DNA of 64,000 nt from Streptomyces sp. NBC_00425. Its GTDB lineage: Bacteria; Actinomycetota; Actinomycetes; Streptomycetales; Streptomycetaceae. Under the pieces are notes generated by a model. The model did not search any database. It saw only the letters and a program-made list of their open reading frames with translations, and had not been told where the DNA came from. Location of the stretch: assembly GCF_036030735.1 (NCBI RefSeq), contig NZ_CP107928.1, positions 1,674,001 through 1,738,000 of the forward strand. The letters are read 5' to 3'. This document shows, one piece after another, positions 45,021 through 53,476 of this stretch. The position numbers and the translations under genes were made by a program. Every line of letters begins with the position of its first letter. Position 1 is the stretch's first letter.

Positions 45021-45130
45021 GTCCGTTCCCGATCACCCCCGCCCTCCCCGAGGACGGCACCGACGCCGCCGGCGAAAGGCGATCCCCCCATCCCGCCGAC
45101 GAGGCGGCGGCCGAAGAGAGGCACTCATGA
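45017..45130 (+). pseudogene. 37-codon ORF resembling the N-terminus of a canonical Streptomyces EgtD
   Basis: GTG 45017, with AAGGAGA upstream, overlaps the egtC stop by 4 nt. The ORF's TGA overlaps the next gene's ATG by 4 nt. It reads VSPFPITPALPEDGTDAAGE and then a polar tail. From memory, Streptomyces EgtD proteins begin VSPF-L-TRTLPEDATDAAL, so this looks like the start of the original egtD, cut off after about 20 codons. The intact EgtD gene follows in a different frame. The ORF may still serve as a translational bridge. Confidence 0.55.
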
Positions 45131-46107
45131 CCGGCACCCGCGCCTACGGCTACACCGACACTCTCGAGGCCGAGCACTACGGCACCGCCCTGCGCGCCGA
45201 TGTCGGCGCCGGGCTGACCCGTACCCCGAAGTCCACGGCGCCCACCTGGTTCTACGACGCCCGGGGCAGCGAGCTCTTCGAGGAGATCACCCAGCTTCCG
45301 GAGTACCCCCTGTGGCGAGCCGAGCTCGGGCTGCTGCGGCTGCACGCCGGCGACATCGCCGCGCGGACCGGGGCCCGCAGCCTCGTCGAGCTCGGATCAG
45401 GCAGCTCGACCAAGACGAAGCTGATCATCGAGGCGTTGGGGCCGACGGGCCTGCACTACGTTCCGATCGACGTCAGCGCGGACGCGCTGCACCAGGCCGG
45501 CGCGCAGCTCGTCCAGGAATACCCGGGCATCCGGCTGCACGCCCTGCGGGCCGACTTCACGGCTCCGCTCGTCCTTCCGGAGCTGCCCGCGGAGGGTTCC
45601 CGGATCATCGCCTTCCTCGGCAGCACGCTGGGCAACTTCCTGCGGCCCGCCCGCGGCCCCTTCCTGCGGGGGCTCCGGGACATCATGCGCCCAGGGGACT
45701 TCCTGCTGATCGGCGCCGACCTGGTGAAGGACGAGCAGGAGATGATCGCCGCCTACGACGACGTGCAGGGCGTCACGGCCGAGTTCGACAAGAACCTGCT
45801 GCACGTCCTGAACCGTGAACTGGACGCCGACTTCGACCCCGACGCCTTCGATCACGCCGCCGTGTGGAACAGCGGGGAGAGTCACGTCGAGATGAGGCTG
45901 CGCAGTCGAACCGAGCAACTGGTGAAGATCCGGGAACTCGACCTGGCCGTGCCGTTCGAACGCGGCGAGGAATGGATCACCGAGCGCAGCGCCAAGTTCA
46001 CCGTCTCCGGGCTGCAGCAGGAGATGGCCGCCGCGGGCCTTCGCACGCGGGAGCTCTGGGCCGACCCCGACGCCGGCTTCATGCTCACCCTCGCCACCGC
46101 GCACTGA
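45127..46107 (+). CDS. egtD: L-histidine N-alpha-methyltransferase EgtD (divergent type)
   Basis: A 326-residue SAM-dependent enzyme making hercynine by trimethylating histidine. The SAM motif VELGSGSSTKTKLI is at 87-100. Residues corresponding to the histidine pocket of the Mycobacterium smegmatis enzyme are kept: Tyr60 (LPEY), Asn170 (FLGSTLGN), Met256 (VEMRLR), and Glu286/Ser288 (TERSAKF). It differs from the usual type in LPEYPLWRAE instead of LPEYYPTRAE and in its first ~25 residues. ATG 45127 overlaps the preceding short ORF by 4 nt. It completes egtABCD. Confidence 0.9.
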   Translation: MTGTRAYGYTDTLEAEHYGTALRADVGAGLTRTPKSTAPTWFYDARGSELFEEITQLPEYPLWRAELGLLRLHAGDIAARTGARSLVELGSGSSTKTKLIIEALGPTGLHYVPIDVSADALHQAGAQLVQEYPGIRLHALRADFTAPLVLPELPAEGSRIIAFLGSTLGNFLRPARGPFLRGLRDIMRPGDFLLIGADLVKDEQEMIAAYDDVQGVTAEFDKNLLHVLNRELDADFDPDAFDHAAVWNSGESHVEMRLRSRTEQLVKIRELDLAVPFERGEEWITERSAKFTVSGLQQEMAAAGLRTRELWADPDAGFMLTLATAH

Positions 46108-46265
46108 GCCGGCCCACCGCCCGCCGACGGTACGCCCCGGGGTTCCCGGGGGCGGGGCTCATGCCGTGAGTCCCGCCCTCGCCCGGGCCGTCGGCGGCCA
46201 CCCCGGCCGGCTCCCCGCCGGCCCGCCCCGCCCCGCCGTCCCGCCCCGCCGGCCCACTCCGCCGG

Positions 46266-46970
46266 TCACGGATGGAAGGGGTCCCAGCCCGGCTCCCCGG
46301 TGGACGAGGGGCTGACGGCGGACCGGCCCGGGGCGCACCGCGCGGGATCGGGCGGCGGGAACAGCCGGTACGCGCCGACCCGGTCGGTGACGAACCGTAC
46401 CGACGCGTCCACGTCGGCCGACGGGCCCGGTGTCACCCGGGGCAGCTCTCGTCCGGTCAGGGGTCCACCCGCGTACACGGCGGCGAGCACCCCGACGCAC
46501 ACGCCTTCCCGCCCGGCGGGAAGGCCACCGGGGAAGCCGACGGTCCGGGTCGTGCCACCGTCCGCAGTGAGGTGACGGCGCCTGACGGACGACGAAACGG
46601 TCCGCGTCGCCGTGGCCGTCGTCGTCGTGGCCGTCGTCGTGGTCGTGGTCGTGGTGAGCGTCCAGAACTCGACCTGCACGTCGAGCGGACGGCACAGCCG
46701 CCGGGCGTCGACCGACCGCGGCGCGCCCACGACGACCGACATCCTGGCGCCCGACGCGGCGGCGCCCTCGGCCGTGCGGAAGGAGACCGCACCGCGCAGC
46801 CAGGCGGCCTTCTGCCGTGCCGACCATGTGCCGTCGGCACGGCAGCCTCCGGTCCGCGTGGTCTCGGACGCCTTCGAGCAACCGGCGGTGAGCAGGGCGA
46901 AGGCAGTTGCGAGGGCCGCTGCGAGGGCCGTCAGCGCCCCGCGGCGGAGCCGGGTCCGGATGGTGTGCAT
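46266..46970 (-). CDS. Putative lipoprotein with a poly-threonine tract
   Basis: A 234-residue protein with a lipoprotein signal peptide: a charged start (MHTIRTRLRR), a hydrophobic core and the lipobox LLTAGC, giving Cys31 as the lipidated residue. Two further Cys pairs may form disulfides. Residues 104-122 are almost all Thr and Ala, encoded by GTC/GTG-type short repeats at about 46605-46661, which may vary in length. No domain is recognised. ATG 46970 has a GAGG site upstream. It faces egtD tail to tail. Confidence 0.75.
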   Translation of the reverse strand: MHTIRTRLRRGALTALAAALATAFALLTAGCSKASETTRTGGCRADGTWSARQKAAWLRGAVSFRTAEGAAASGARMSVVVGAPRSVDARRLCRPLDVQVEFWTLTTTTTTTTATTTTATATRTVSSSVRRRHLTADGGTTRTVGFPGGLPAGREGVCVGVLAAVYAGGPLTGRELPRVTPGPSADVDASVRFVTDRVGAYRLFPPPDPARCAPGRSAVSPSSTGEPGWDPFHP

Positions 46971-47309
46971 GGATTCCTCGTTCGTCACGGGCCGGCCCGC
47001 GGACGTCCGATCTGCGGGCGGCGAGCAGTCTGCCGGGAGCCGGCCCCTGCGAGGACGCCGGAAAGCCGCTGTGTCCGCTTCGTGATCATGGGGATGGCGT
47101 GTCGCGCCCCGGACCGCGTGCCGTTCGTCTCGTGGCCGAGGCCCCGGAGCTTCTCCGGGGAGACGGTTTGCCGCGCGGAACTCCCCTTTCCGGCGATCCG
47201 TAGCCGAAATCACCGAACAGTTGAGCAATCGGCTTCCCGTGTTCACGATTTCCCTGTCGAACGCCCGACGGCAGACCTCGGGCCCCAGCGCTGCAGAAGC
47301 GAGTCGAGC
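46971..47309. other. Intergenic region between the lipoprotein gene and the HisC relic
   Basis: These 339 bp contain no credible gene. A hairpin CCCCGGA-N5-TCCGGGG sits at 47142-47160. A weak promoter-like TTGAGC at 47221-47226 precedes the relic ORF. The 5' part should hold the lipoprotein promoter on the minus strand. Confidence 0.55.
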
Positions 47310-47486
47310 ATGGTGCGTGTCCGTGCGTCTCTGTCCCAGCTGCCCGCCCGTGTGCCGGGCCGCGATGTGCCCGACTCCCGCCCCGACGTCGTCCGTCCGG
47401 TGCCCGGCGAGGGCGTCCGGGTGACGATCGGGGTGCCGGCGCAGTACGACGCCCTGTCGGCGCTCGCGGCGAGCCGGAGAGGCTGA
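47310..47486 (+). pseudogene. 58-codon relic joining the two ends of a HisC-type aminotransferase
   Basis: The ORF begins MVRVRASLSQLPARVPGRDV, like the N-terminus of histidinol-phosphate/aromatic aminotransferases (pattern VRxxLxxLPAYxPGR). It ends PGEGVRVTIGVPAQYDALSA, like their C-terminus (GEGVRVTIGxPExNDxFL). About 300 residues, including the whole PLP core, are missing, with the frame kept. It stops 5 nt before the paaN-like GTG, as an upstream operon gene would. It therefore looks like an in-frame internal deletion. The family patterns are recalled, not searched. Confidence 0.6.
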
Positions 47487-47491
47487 CGGCC

Positions 47492-49195
47492 GTGCGCCCC
47501 GGCCCCTACGAGCGTCATCGCGAACTCCTGCACAGCGTCGTCCGCGCCCTCGCCGCCGGTGAGTGCCACCGTCCCTTCGCCGAGGCGACCGTCCAGGACG
47601 CGGCCGACGCGGGCATGCGGTCGACCCGCACCGCGGGAAAGGTGTTCGGCTCGCTGCTGGGGCGGCCCTTCGATCTGGTGCAGCCCGGCGAAGTCGCCCG
47701 TGTGCGCACGGAGTCGTCGCCGTACGGGCTCGGCCTCGCCATCGCCTATCCCCGATGTGAACCCTCGGAGCTGGTCGCGGCGGCAGCACGGGCGGCGCCC
47801 GGCTGGCGTGCCGCGGGGCCCCGTCGGCGTGCCGGGCTCGCCGTGGAGATCCTGCGGCGGCTCAACACCCGCAGTCACGAACTGGCCCTCGCGGTGCACC
47901 ACACCACCGGTCAGCCGTTGCGGGCCGCGCTGCACGCCGCCGGGCCGCGCGCGCAGGACCGTGCGCTCGAGGTGGTGGCCCAGGCCTTCGCCGAGTCGGA
48001 GCGGGTTCCGTCCGGCCTGCACTGGGAGAGCGCGGGACGACGCGGTGGGCCACCGCTCGCACTGCGGGGTACCTGCACCCTGGTGCCACGTGGCGTGTCA
48101 CTGCTCATCGGCTGTCCCGACTTCCCGCTCTGGAACGGTTACCCGGGCCTGTTCGCCAGCCTGGTCACCGGCAATCCCGTCGTCGTCGCCCCGCATCCGC
48201 GCTCGGTGCTGCCGCTGGCGATCACCGTGCGCGTCGCCCGGCAGGTGCTGGAGGAGGCCGGTCACGACCCGGACCTCGTGACCCTCGCCGTGTCGGAGCC
48301 GGGGCGGAGGGCGCACCTGCGGCTGGCCACCGACCCGGCCGTGCGGATCGTCGACTTCACGGGCTCCGCGCGCGTCGCGGACTGGCTGGAGCGGCATGCC
48401 GCGCAGGCCACCGTGTTCGCCAACCGGACCGGCCTGAACACCGTCGTCGTGGACTCGACCGACGACTACCCCGGCCTGGTCCGCGGGCTCGCCCTCTCCT
48501 CCTGCCTGTGCAACGGGACGGTGCGCACCACACCGCAGAACATCCTGGTGCCGGAGCGCGGCTTCGGCACCGACGAAGGCCACAAGACACTGCGTGACCT
48601 GGGGACCGACCTCGGTGACGCCGTGGACCGGCTGCTCGGACACCCCGTGCGCGCGGCGGGGGTGCTGGGCGCGACAACCGACGACGAGGTGCGCGCCGCG
48701 CTGACCGAGGCCGCACGGTACGGCCCGGTCGTGCACGCCTCCGGCCCGGTGCCCCATCCGCGCCATCTGGGCGCCGAGCTGCGCAGTCCGCTGCTGGTGC
48801 GGCTGCGCGCCTCGGACGAGCAGGTCTACACGCGGGAGTGGCCCGGACCGATCTCCTTCCTCATCGGCACCGAGTCCACCTCGCACAGTCTGGCGCTCCT
48901 GCGCCGTACGGTGGCGCGGCACGGCGCGCTCTACGCCTCGGTGCACTCCACCGACACGCTGGTCCTCGCGGCGGCCGAGACGGCGGCGCTCGACGCCGGG
49001 GTGCCGCTGGTGGAGAACCTGGACGATCTGCCGGCCGACCCGTCCTCGGCACTCGCGGATCTGCCGGGCGGGGGAGCCCACTTCGTCACCGGGCGGTTCC
49101 GGGTGGTGCGCTCACGCAGGCACGCCACGCCGCCGCCGGGTCCCGCGCCGGCGTCCGCGAGGTGCGTCGAGGCCGCCGAGCTGGTGGACCGGTGA
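47492..49195 (+). CDS. PaaN-type aldehyde dehydrogenase homologue lacking catalytic residues
   Basis: A 567-residue protein of the PaaN branch of the aldehyde dehydrogenase superfamily, matched by LVPRGVSLLIGCPDFPLWNG, GLNTVVVDSTDDYPGLVRGL and RTTPQNILVPERGFGTDEGH. In relatives the segment before TTPQN reads SGQMCTTPQN, with the catalytic Cys. Here it is NGTVRTTPQN, so Arg345 (codon 48524-48526) replaces Cys. The general-base Glu of TEKAGVN is replaced by Asn311 (ANRTGLN). It is full length and GGAGAGG precedes GTG 47492, so it is expressed-looking but probably not an active dehydrogenase. Confidence 0.8.
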   Translation: MRPGPYERHRELLHSVVRALAAGECHRPFAEATVQDAADAGMRSTRTAGKVFGSLLGRPFDLVQPGEVARVRTESSPYGLGLAIAYPRCEPSELVAAAARAAPGWRAAGPRRRAGLAVEILRRLNTRSHELALAVHHTTGQPLRAALHAAGPRAQDRALEVVAQAFAESERVPSGLHWESAGRRGGPPLALRGTCTLVPRGVSLLIGCPDFPLWNGYPGLFASLVTGNPVVVAPHPRSVLPLAITVRVARQVLEEAGHDPDLVTLAVSEPGRRAHLRLATDPAVRIVDFTGSARVADWLERHAAQATVFANRTGLNTVVVDSTDDYPGLVRGLALSSCLCNGTVRTTPQNILVPERGFGTDEGHKTLRDLGTDLGDAVDRLLGHPVRAAGVLGATTDDEVRAALTEAARYGPVVHASGPVPHPRHLGAELRSPLLVRLRASDEQVYTREWPGPISFLIGTESTSHSLALLRRTVARHGALYASVHSTDTLVLAAAETAALDAGVPLVENLDDLPADPSSALADLPGGGAHFVTGRFRVVRSRRHATPPPGPAPASARCVEAAELVDR

Positions 49196-49206
49196 AGCCG
49201 CCGGCC

Positions 49207-49707
49207 TCAGTCCGTCCAGGTGGCGCCGCGTCCCCGCACCTCGTCGAAGACGAGCCAGGTGCGGGTCGAGCGCACGCCCGGCACCGCCTGGATGCTCTCC
49301 AGCACGACCGTGCGCAGGGCCAGGTTGTCCGGGGCGCGCACCAGCACCAGGACGTCGAAGTCGCCGGTGACGAGGGCGACATGCTCCACGTAGGGGATGC
49401 GGCGCAGGTCGCGGGAGATGTCACGCCAGGCGTTCTGCTCGATGCTCATCGTGACGTACGCGCTCGTGCCGAGGCCCGCCCGCTGGGCGTCGAGCTGCGC
49501 GGTGAAGCCCGTGATGACGTCCTCGGCCACGAGCCGGCCGATGCGGGTGTAGGCGTTGGCCCGGGAGATGTGCACCTGCTCGGCGAGTGAGCGGACCGAG
49601 ATCCGGCCGTCCTCGAGGAGCCGGCTGAGGATCTGCCGGTCGATGTCGTCGAGCGGGACGGCGGTGCGTCCGGCCGCTGCCGTCGGCGGCGAGTCTCCCT
49701 CGGACAC
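49207..49707 (-). CDS. Lrp/AsnC-family regulator (copy 1)
   Basis: A 166-residue Lrp/AsnC regulator. The HTH IDRQILSRLLEDGRISVRSL, then AEQVHISRANAYTRIGRLV, spans residues 22-60. The RAM ligand domain (TGDFDVLVLVRAPDNLALRT) follows. The GTG at 49707 has GGAGGA 7 nt upstream. It faces the PaaN-like gene tail to tail with an 11-bp gap, and a second Lrp-family gene lies 175 bp upstream on the same strand. Its effector is unknown; aromatic or branched amino acids are typical. Confidence 0.9.
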   Translation of the reverse strand: MSEGDSPPTAAAGRTAVPLDDIDRQILSRLLEDGRISVRSLAEQVHISRANAYTRIGRLVAEDVITGFTAQLDAQRAGLGTSAYVTMSIEQNAWRDISRDLRRIPYVEHVALVTGDFDVLVLVRAPDNLALRTVVLESIQAVPGVRSTRTWLVFDEVRGRGATWTD

Positions 49708-49882
49708 CTTGTCCTCCCTGGCCGTCGATTTCGGCAGTTCATCACCGGTTCGGTGGGACTGCTGAACACATATTCAGGTATCGGCGCACTTCTCCTGTCA
49801 AGTGTCCGGAGGAAGCACGTGCCCTCAGAGCGCCGAGAAGGACGCCCGGGCGGCCCCGTCGTGGCTCAAGGGCCGGCGTGGC

Positions 49883-50353
49883 TCAGGAACCGGCGTGGCG
49901 TCGCAGGAGGGGGCGCACGCTGAGGGGCTGCAGTTCACTCAGCACGATGGTGGTGTTGGAGCGGACGACGCCGGGGACTTCGAGGAGGTGGTTGGTGATG
50001 CGGTGGAGGTCCGTGGTGTCACGGGCGACGACCCGGGCGAGGAGGTCCGCGTCGCCGGTGGTGACGAGGAGTTCGACGACTTCGGGGATGCGCAGGACGC
50101 CCTCGCGGGTGGGCTCCCCCACTCTCTGACTGATCGACAGGGTGATCAGGGCGAGCAGGGGGTAGCCCAGCGCGGCCGGGTCGACCCGGCGGCTGGGTTC
50201 CTTGAGGTGGCCGCTCTCCTCGAGTCTGCGCAACCGGCTCTGGACCGTGTTGCGGGCGAGGCCGAGCCGGTCGGCCAGAGCCACGGTGGTCGCCTGCGGG
50301 TCCGCGTCGAGCGCGAGGAGGATGCGGGCGTCGACGGCGTCCACGTTTCGCAT
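49883..50353 (-). CDS. Lrp/AsnC-family regulator (copy 2)
   Basis: A 156-residue Lrp/AsnC regulator with HTH VDARILLALDADPQATTVAL, then ADRLGLARNTVQSRLRRLEE, and the RAM domain (TTGDADLLARVVARDTTDLH). ATG 50353 lies 7 nt after CATACT (complement of 50361-50366), with no ribosome site, so the mRNA may be leaderless. It is divergent from the PLP decarboxylase gene, with a 9-bp-arm palindrome between them that overlaps the decarboxylase -35. That points to direct control of the decarboxylase. Confidence 0.9.
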   Translation of the reverse strand: MRNVDAVDARILLALDADPQATTVALADRLGLARNTVQSRLRRLEESGHLKEPSRRVDPAALGYPLLALITLSISQRVGEPTREGVLRIPEVVELLVTTGDADLLARVVARDTTDLHRITNHLLEVPGVVRSNTTIVLSELQPLSVRPLLRRHAGS

Positions 50354-50396
50354 GATGCCCAGTATGCCACGGCACACACCTATGCCATTGAGCATA

Positions 50397-50427
50397 ATGC
50401 GCAATGCATTGGACGCATATTGCGCAT
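50397..50427. promoter_or_regulatory. Lrp-type palindrome between lrp copy 2 and the decarboxylase gene
   Basis: ATGCGCAAT (50397-50405) and its exact complement ATTGCGCAT (50419-50427) flank a 13-bp spacer. The right arm overlaps the -35 of the decarboxylase promoter (50420-50425). It is the obvious binding site for the divergent Lrp-family regulator. Confidence 0.78.
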
Positions 50428-50448
50428 CCTGATGACCGTTCCTAGGTT
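50420..50448 (+). promoter_or_regulatory. Promoter of the decarboxylase gene
   Basis: TTGCGC (50420-50425), a 17-bp spacer and TAGGTT (50443-50448) form a good sigma-70-type promoter. The -10 ends 6 nt before ATG 50455, so the transcript is probably leaderless. Confidence 0.65.
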
Positions 50449-50454
50449 TCGGCC

Positions 50455-51885
50455 ATGCAGAAAGCACCATGCGATGACATGACAGTGAAGAGCGTCTCCC
50501 CTGCCGAGGGCCGGGTGTGGGGTGACGAGGACGAGGTTGTCTCGGTTGCCGTGCAGTACGCCTGGCAGCGTCTGAGGCAGGACCCGGACCCGGTGACGGG
50601 CGCCCGCCCCGCAGCCGACCTGGCCGAAGCCGCCGGCAGCACCGTCACCGCCCCCGGGATCGGCGCCGCCGCAGCGCTCTCTCTCTTCGACCGCGTCCTG
50701 GCGCCCGCCACCCGTGCCCAGAACGGGCCGACGAACCTGGCCTACATCCCCGCGGCCCCCACCCGGGCCGCGCTCGCCTTCGAAGCCGTCACCGGTGCGG
50801 CGAACATCTTCGCGGGGACCTGGGAGGCCGGGGCCGGGGCCATCCACGCCGAGAACGAGGCGCTCGCGTGGCTCATCCGGCTGCTCGGCTGGCCCGCCAC
50901 CGCGGCGGGATGCTTCGTCAGCGGCGGCACCATGGGCAACCTCTCCGCCCTCGTCGCGGCCCGCGCCGCCGCCTCCGGCCGGCCCCGCCCGGCCGGAGGC
51001 TGGAAGATCGTGTGCGCCGACAGCGCACACTCCTCGATCCGGTCCGCGGCGCGCGCCATGGACGTGGAGGTGGTCACCGCGCCCGTGGACCGGCACGGGC
51101 ACCTCACCGGAGCCGCCGTGAACGCCGCCCTCGACGCCACCGACGGGGTGTTCGCCGTCGCGGCCACCGCGGGGACCACGAACGCCGGCCTGGTCGACGA
51201 GCTCGACACGATCGCCGACGCCTGTGAACGGCACGGCGTGTGGCTGCACGTCGACGGCGCCTACGGCGGAGCCGGCCTGGCGGCTGCCAGCGTGCGCCAT
51301 CGCTACACCGGCATCGAGCGCGCCGACAGCTTCGTCGTCGATCCCCACAAGTGGCTGTTCGCGCCGTACGACTGCTGCGCGCTGCTCTACCGCGACCCCG
51401 CTCCGGCACGCGCCGCGCACAGTCAGTCGGCGCACTACCTCGACGCCATCGACCGCGACGCCCACAACCCGTCGGACCTGGCGCTCCACCTCAGCCGCCG
51501 CGCCCGCGGCCTGCCGTTCTGGTTCAGCCTGGCCGTCCACGGCACCGACCGCTACGCGACCGCCGTGGAACGGACCCTGACCACCAGCCGACAGGTCGCC
51601 GACGCCATCCGGGCAAGCGACCACCTGCGCCTGGTCGCCGAACCCGAGTTGTCCGTCGTCCTGTTCGAACGACCGGGATGGAGCGCGCAGGACTACGCGG
51701 CATGGTCCGCGCAGGCCGCCCGGACGGGTGCCACGCTGTGCGTGCCGACCCGGTGGAACGGCAGGACGGTCCTGCGCATGGCCTTCGTGAACCCCGACAC
51801 CCGTGCGGACGAGGTGATCGAGGTGCTCCACACGCTCCGCCGCACCGTCCGGCCGGGCCCGCCGCCGGCCGCAGCAGCTCGCTGA
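50455..51885 (+). CDS. Pyridoxal-phosphate group II (aromatic/glutamate-type) decarboxylase
   Basis: A 476-residue PLP enzyme of the group II decarboxylase family (aromatic L-amino-acid, glutamate and diaminobutyrate decarboxylases). The PLP lysine is Lys299 in VVDPHKWLF. His192 (ADSAHSS) stacks on the cofactor and Asp267 (LHVDGAYGG) binds the ring nitrogen. FVSGGTMGNLSALVAARAAA is near 154-173. The substrate is probably an aromatic or acidic amino acid. A divergent Lrp-type gene and an operator over its -35 suggest amino-acid-responsive control. Confidence 0.88.
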   Translation: MQKAPCDDMTVKSVSPAEGRVWGDEDEVVSVAVQYAWQRLRQDPDPVTGARPAADLAEAAGSTVTAPGIGAAAALSLFDRVLAPATRAQNGPTNLAYIPAAPTRAALAFEAVTGAANIFAGTWEAGAGAIHAENEALAWLIRLLGWPATAAGCFVSGGTMGNLSALVAARAAASGRPRPAGGWKIVCADSAHSSIRSAARAMDVEVVTAPVDRHGHLTGAAVNAALDATDGVFAVAATAGTTNAGLVDELDTIADACERHGVWLHVDGAYGGAGLAAASVRHRYTGIERADSFVVDPHKWLFAPYDCCALLYRDPAPARAAHSQSAHYLDAIDRDAHNPSDLALHLSRRARGLPFWFSLAVHGTDRYATAVERTLTTSRQVADAIRASDHLRLVAEPELSVVLFERPGWSAQDYAAWSAQAARTGATLCVPTRWNGRTVLRMAFVNPDTRADEVIEVLHTLRRTVRPGPPPAAAAR

Positions 51886-51980
51886 CGGTCCTCCGCGCGA
51901 GGTCGGCGTCGCACGCGAGCCGTCGGCCAGGTTCCCGCGGGGGGCGGAGCGGGGACGGAGCGAGGGCGGAGCGGGGACGC

Positions 51981-53246
51981 TCAGGAGGTCACCGTCAGCG
52001 CCCGGGTGATCCGGCGGGCGGCGCTGCGGGCCTCGGTCGCCGGGTCGGCCCCGGTGAGCACCTTCGTCATGTAGCCCTTGATCGGGTTGTCCGCCTCGAC
52101 GGCGGCCCACTCGGGCGTGCTGGGGGTCGCGCGGCCCTGCGCGGCCCCCGCCGCCATGGCCGAGGCGCCCTCCTCCCCCGCGACGGCTCCGGCCAGTTCG
52201 GCCTTGTTGGGCACGTAGTCCATGGTGCGGGCCAGCTCGGTGTCCCATCTGGCGCCGGTCAGCGCGGCGACCACGGCGACGGCGCCCGCGCGGACGTCGG
52301 TGTTGCGGGGGACGACGAGGTCGGATCCGCCGGTGAAGACGGCGCCCGGCCGGTCCGCGCTCTTGCCGGGCACCGGGAAGAAGCCCAACTCGCCCTCCAG
52401 GGCGGGGTTCTGCTCCAGCACGACCCGAGCCAGCCCGGGCACGGCCACGATCTGGGCCACCCTGCCCGCGGCGAACACCCCCGCCTGGGGCGGGTGTTCC
52501 TCGTCGGCGGCGACCGGTCCCCTGCCGAGCGACTGCAGGCGCCGGTAGAAGTCCATGCCGCGCAGGGCGGCCTTCGTGTCGAGGGCGCCCTGCCAGCGCC
52601 CGCCCTCCTCGGTGGCGAGGTCGCCGCCCTCGTCCCAGATGAACCCGGAGAGGGTGTACCAGTCCTGGCCCGCGAGATAGATGCCCTGCCGGCCGCCCGC
52701 GTTCAGCTTCCGGGTGGCGGCCAGCCACTCGGCGCGGGTGCGGGGCAGGGCGGTGACGCCGGCCTGCTCGAAGAGGTCCTTGCGGTAGATCACCACCCGG
52801 TTGGCCGCGTACCAGGGGATGCCGTACTGGTGGAAGCGCTGCTGTCCGGGTTCGGCGAGACCGGGCAGCCAGTCGTCCCGTCCCCACTTGGCCGCCGACT
52901 CCAGCGTCAGGTCGAGCAGCCCCCGCCCGACGACGTACCGCGGCACCTGGGTGTTGCCCACCTCGATGACGTCCGGCCCGTTCTCGTCGTCGGACCCGGC
53001 CTCCAGGGCGGCCTCCACCTTGTCGCCGACGCCGGTCCACTCCTGGATGCGGACGTCGAGGTCGAGGTCGGGGTGGCCGTGTTCGAAGTCCGCGGTGAAC
53101 CGGTCCAGGAACTCCTGCGAGGCGCTGTCCTTCATCAGCCACACCGTGACCGTGCTCCGGTCGGGTCCCCCCGTCCCGGGCAGCACCCCACAGGCGGTCA
53201 GAAGGGCGGCGGACACACAGAGGAGGGCGAGGAGGCGACGTCGCAC
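51981..53246 (-). CDS. DasA-like extracellular sugar-binding lipoprotein (orphan)
   Basis: A 421-residue ABC-transporter solute-binding protein. The signal peptide [18 protein letters not shown] contains the lipobox LTAC. The mature part closely follows the chitobiose-binding DasA type as I recall it: [79 protein letters not shown] and [14 protein letters not shown]. No permease or ATPase gene is nearby, so it must share one or act as a sensor. GTG 53246 is the likely start. A DasR-like palindrome lies about 80 bp upstream. Confidence 0.87.
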   Translation of the reverse strand: MRRRLLALLCVSAALLTACGVLPGTGGPDRSTVTVWLMKDSASQEFLDRFTADFEHGHPDLDLDVRIQEWTGVGDKVEAALEAGSDDENGPDVIEVGNTQVPRYVVGRGLLDLTLESAAKWGRDDWLPGLAEPGQQRFHQYGIPWYAANRVVIYRKDLFEQAGVTALPRTRAEWLAATRKLNAGGRQGIYLAGQDWYTLSGFIWDEGGDLATEEGGRWQGALDTKAALRGMDFYRRLQSLGRGPVAADEEHPPQAGVFAAGRVAQIVAVPGLARVVLEQNPALEGELGFFPVPGKSADRPGAVFTGGSDLVVPRNTDVRAGAVAVVAALTGARWDTELARTMDYVPNKAELAGAVAGEEGASAMAAGAAQGRATPSTPEWAAVEADNPIKGYMTKVLTGADPATEARSAARRITRALTVTS

Positions 53247-53326
53247 GGGGGTCCTGTTCTGTCTGGCGGACAGGGCGGGGGCCCGACATGGGGGACGAGC
53301 GCGGCGCTCGAACGGGTGCCCCGGAT

Positions 53327-53342
53327 TTTGGTATGGACCAAT
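53327..53342. promoter_or_regulatory. dre-like (DasR-type) site upstream of the DasA-like gene
   Basis: TTTGGTATGGACCAAT matches the DasR-responsive-element consensus ACTGGTCTAGACCAGT at 11 of 16 positions, and its core TGGTATGGACCA at 10 of 12. The position, 80-96 bp upstream of a DasA-type gene, supports GlcNAc-linked control. Confidence 0.55.
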
Positions 53343-53476
53343 GCGAGGGGTCAAGGGGATCGACCCGGAAGCCGCCCGTCCGCGCCGACGCCTCGCGCTC
53401 CGACGCAGCTTGGGGCACGGTGGAGTGACGCGTGACACACGTGACGACGCCGTCACGGTCGAGAGGAGCAGCCCCG

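Noticed and set aside
46605..46661. The Thr tract considered as a frameshift or sequencing artefact
   Set aside because: The reading frame is open on both sides with a normal lipobox before and Cys-containing coding sequence after it, so a real repeat tract is simpler.
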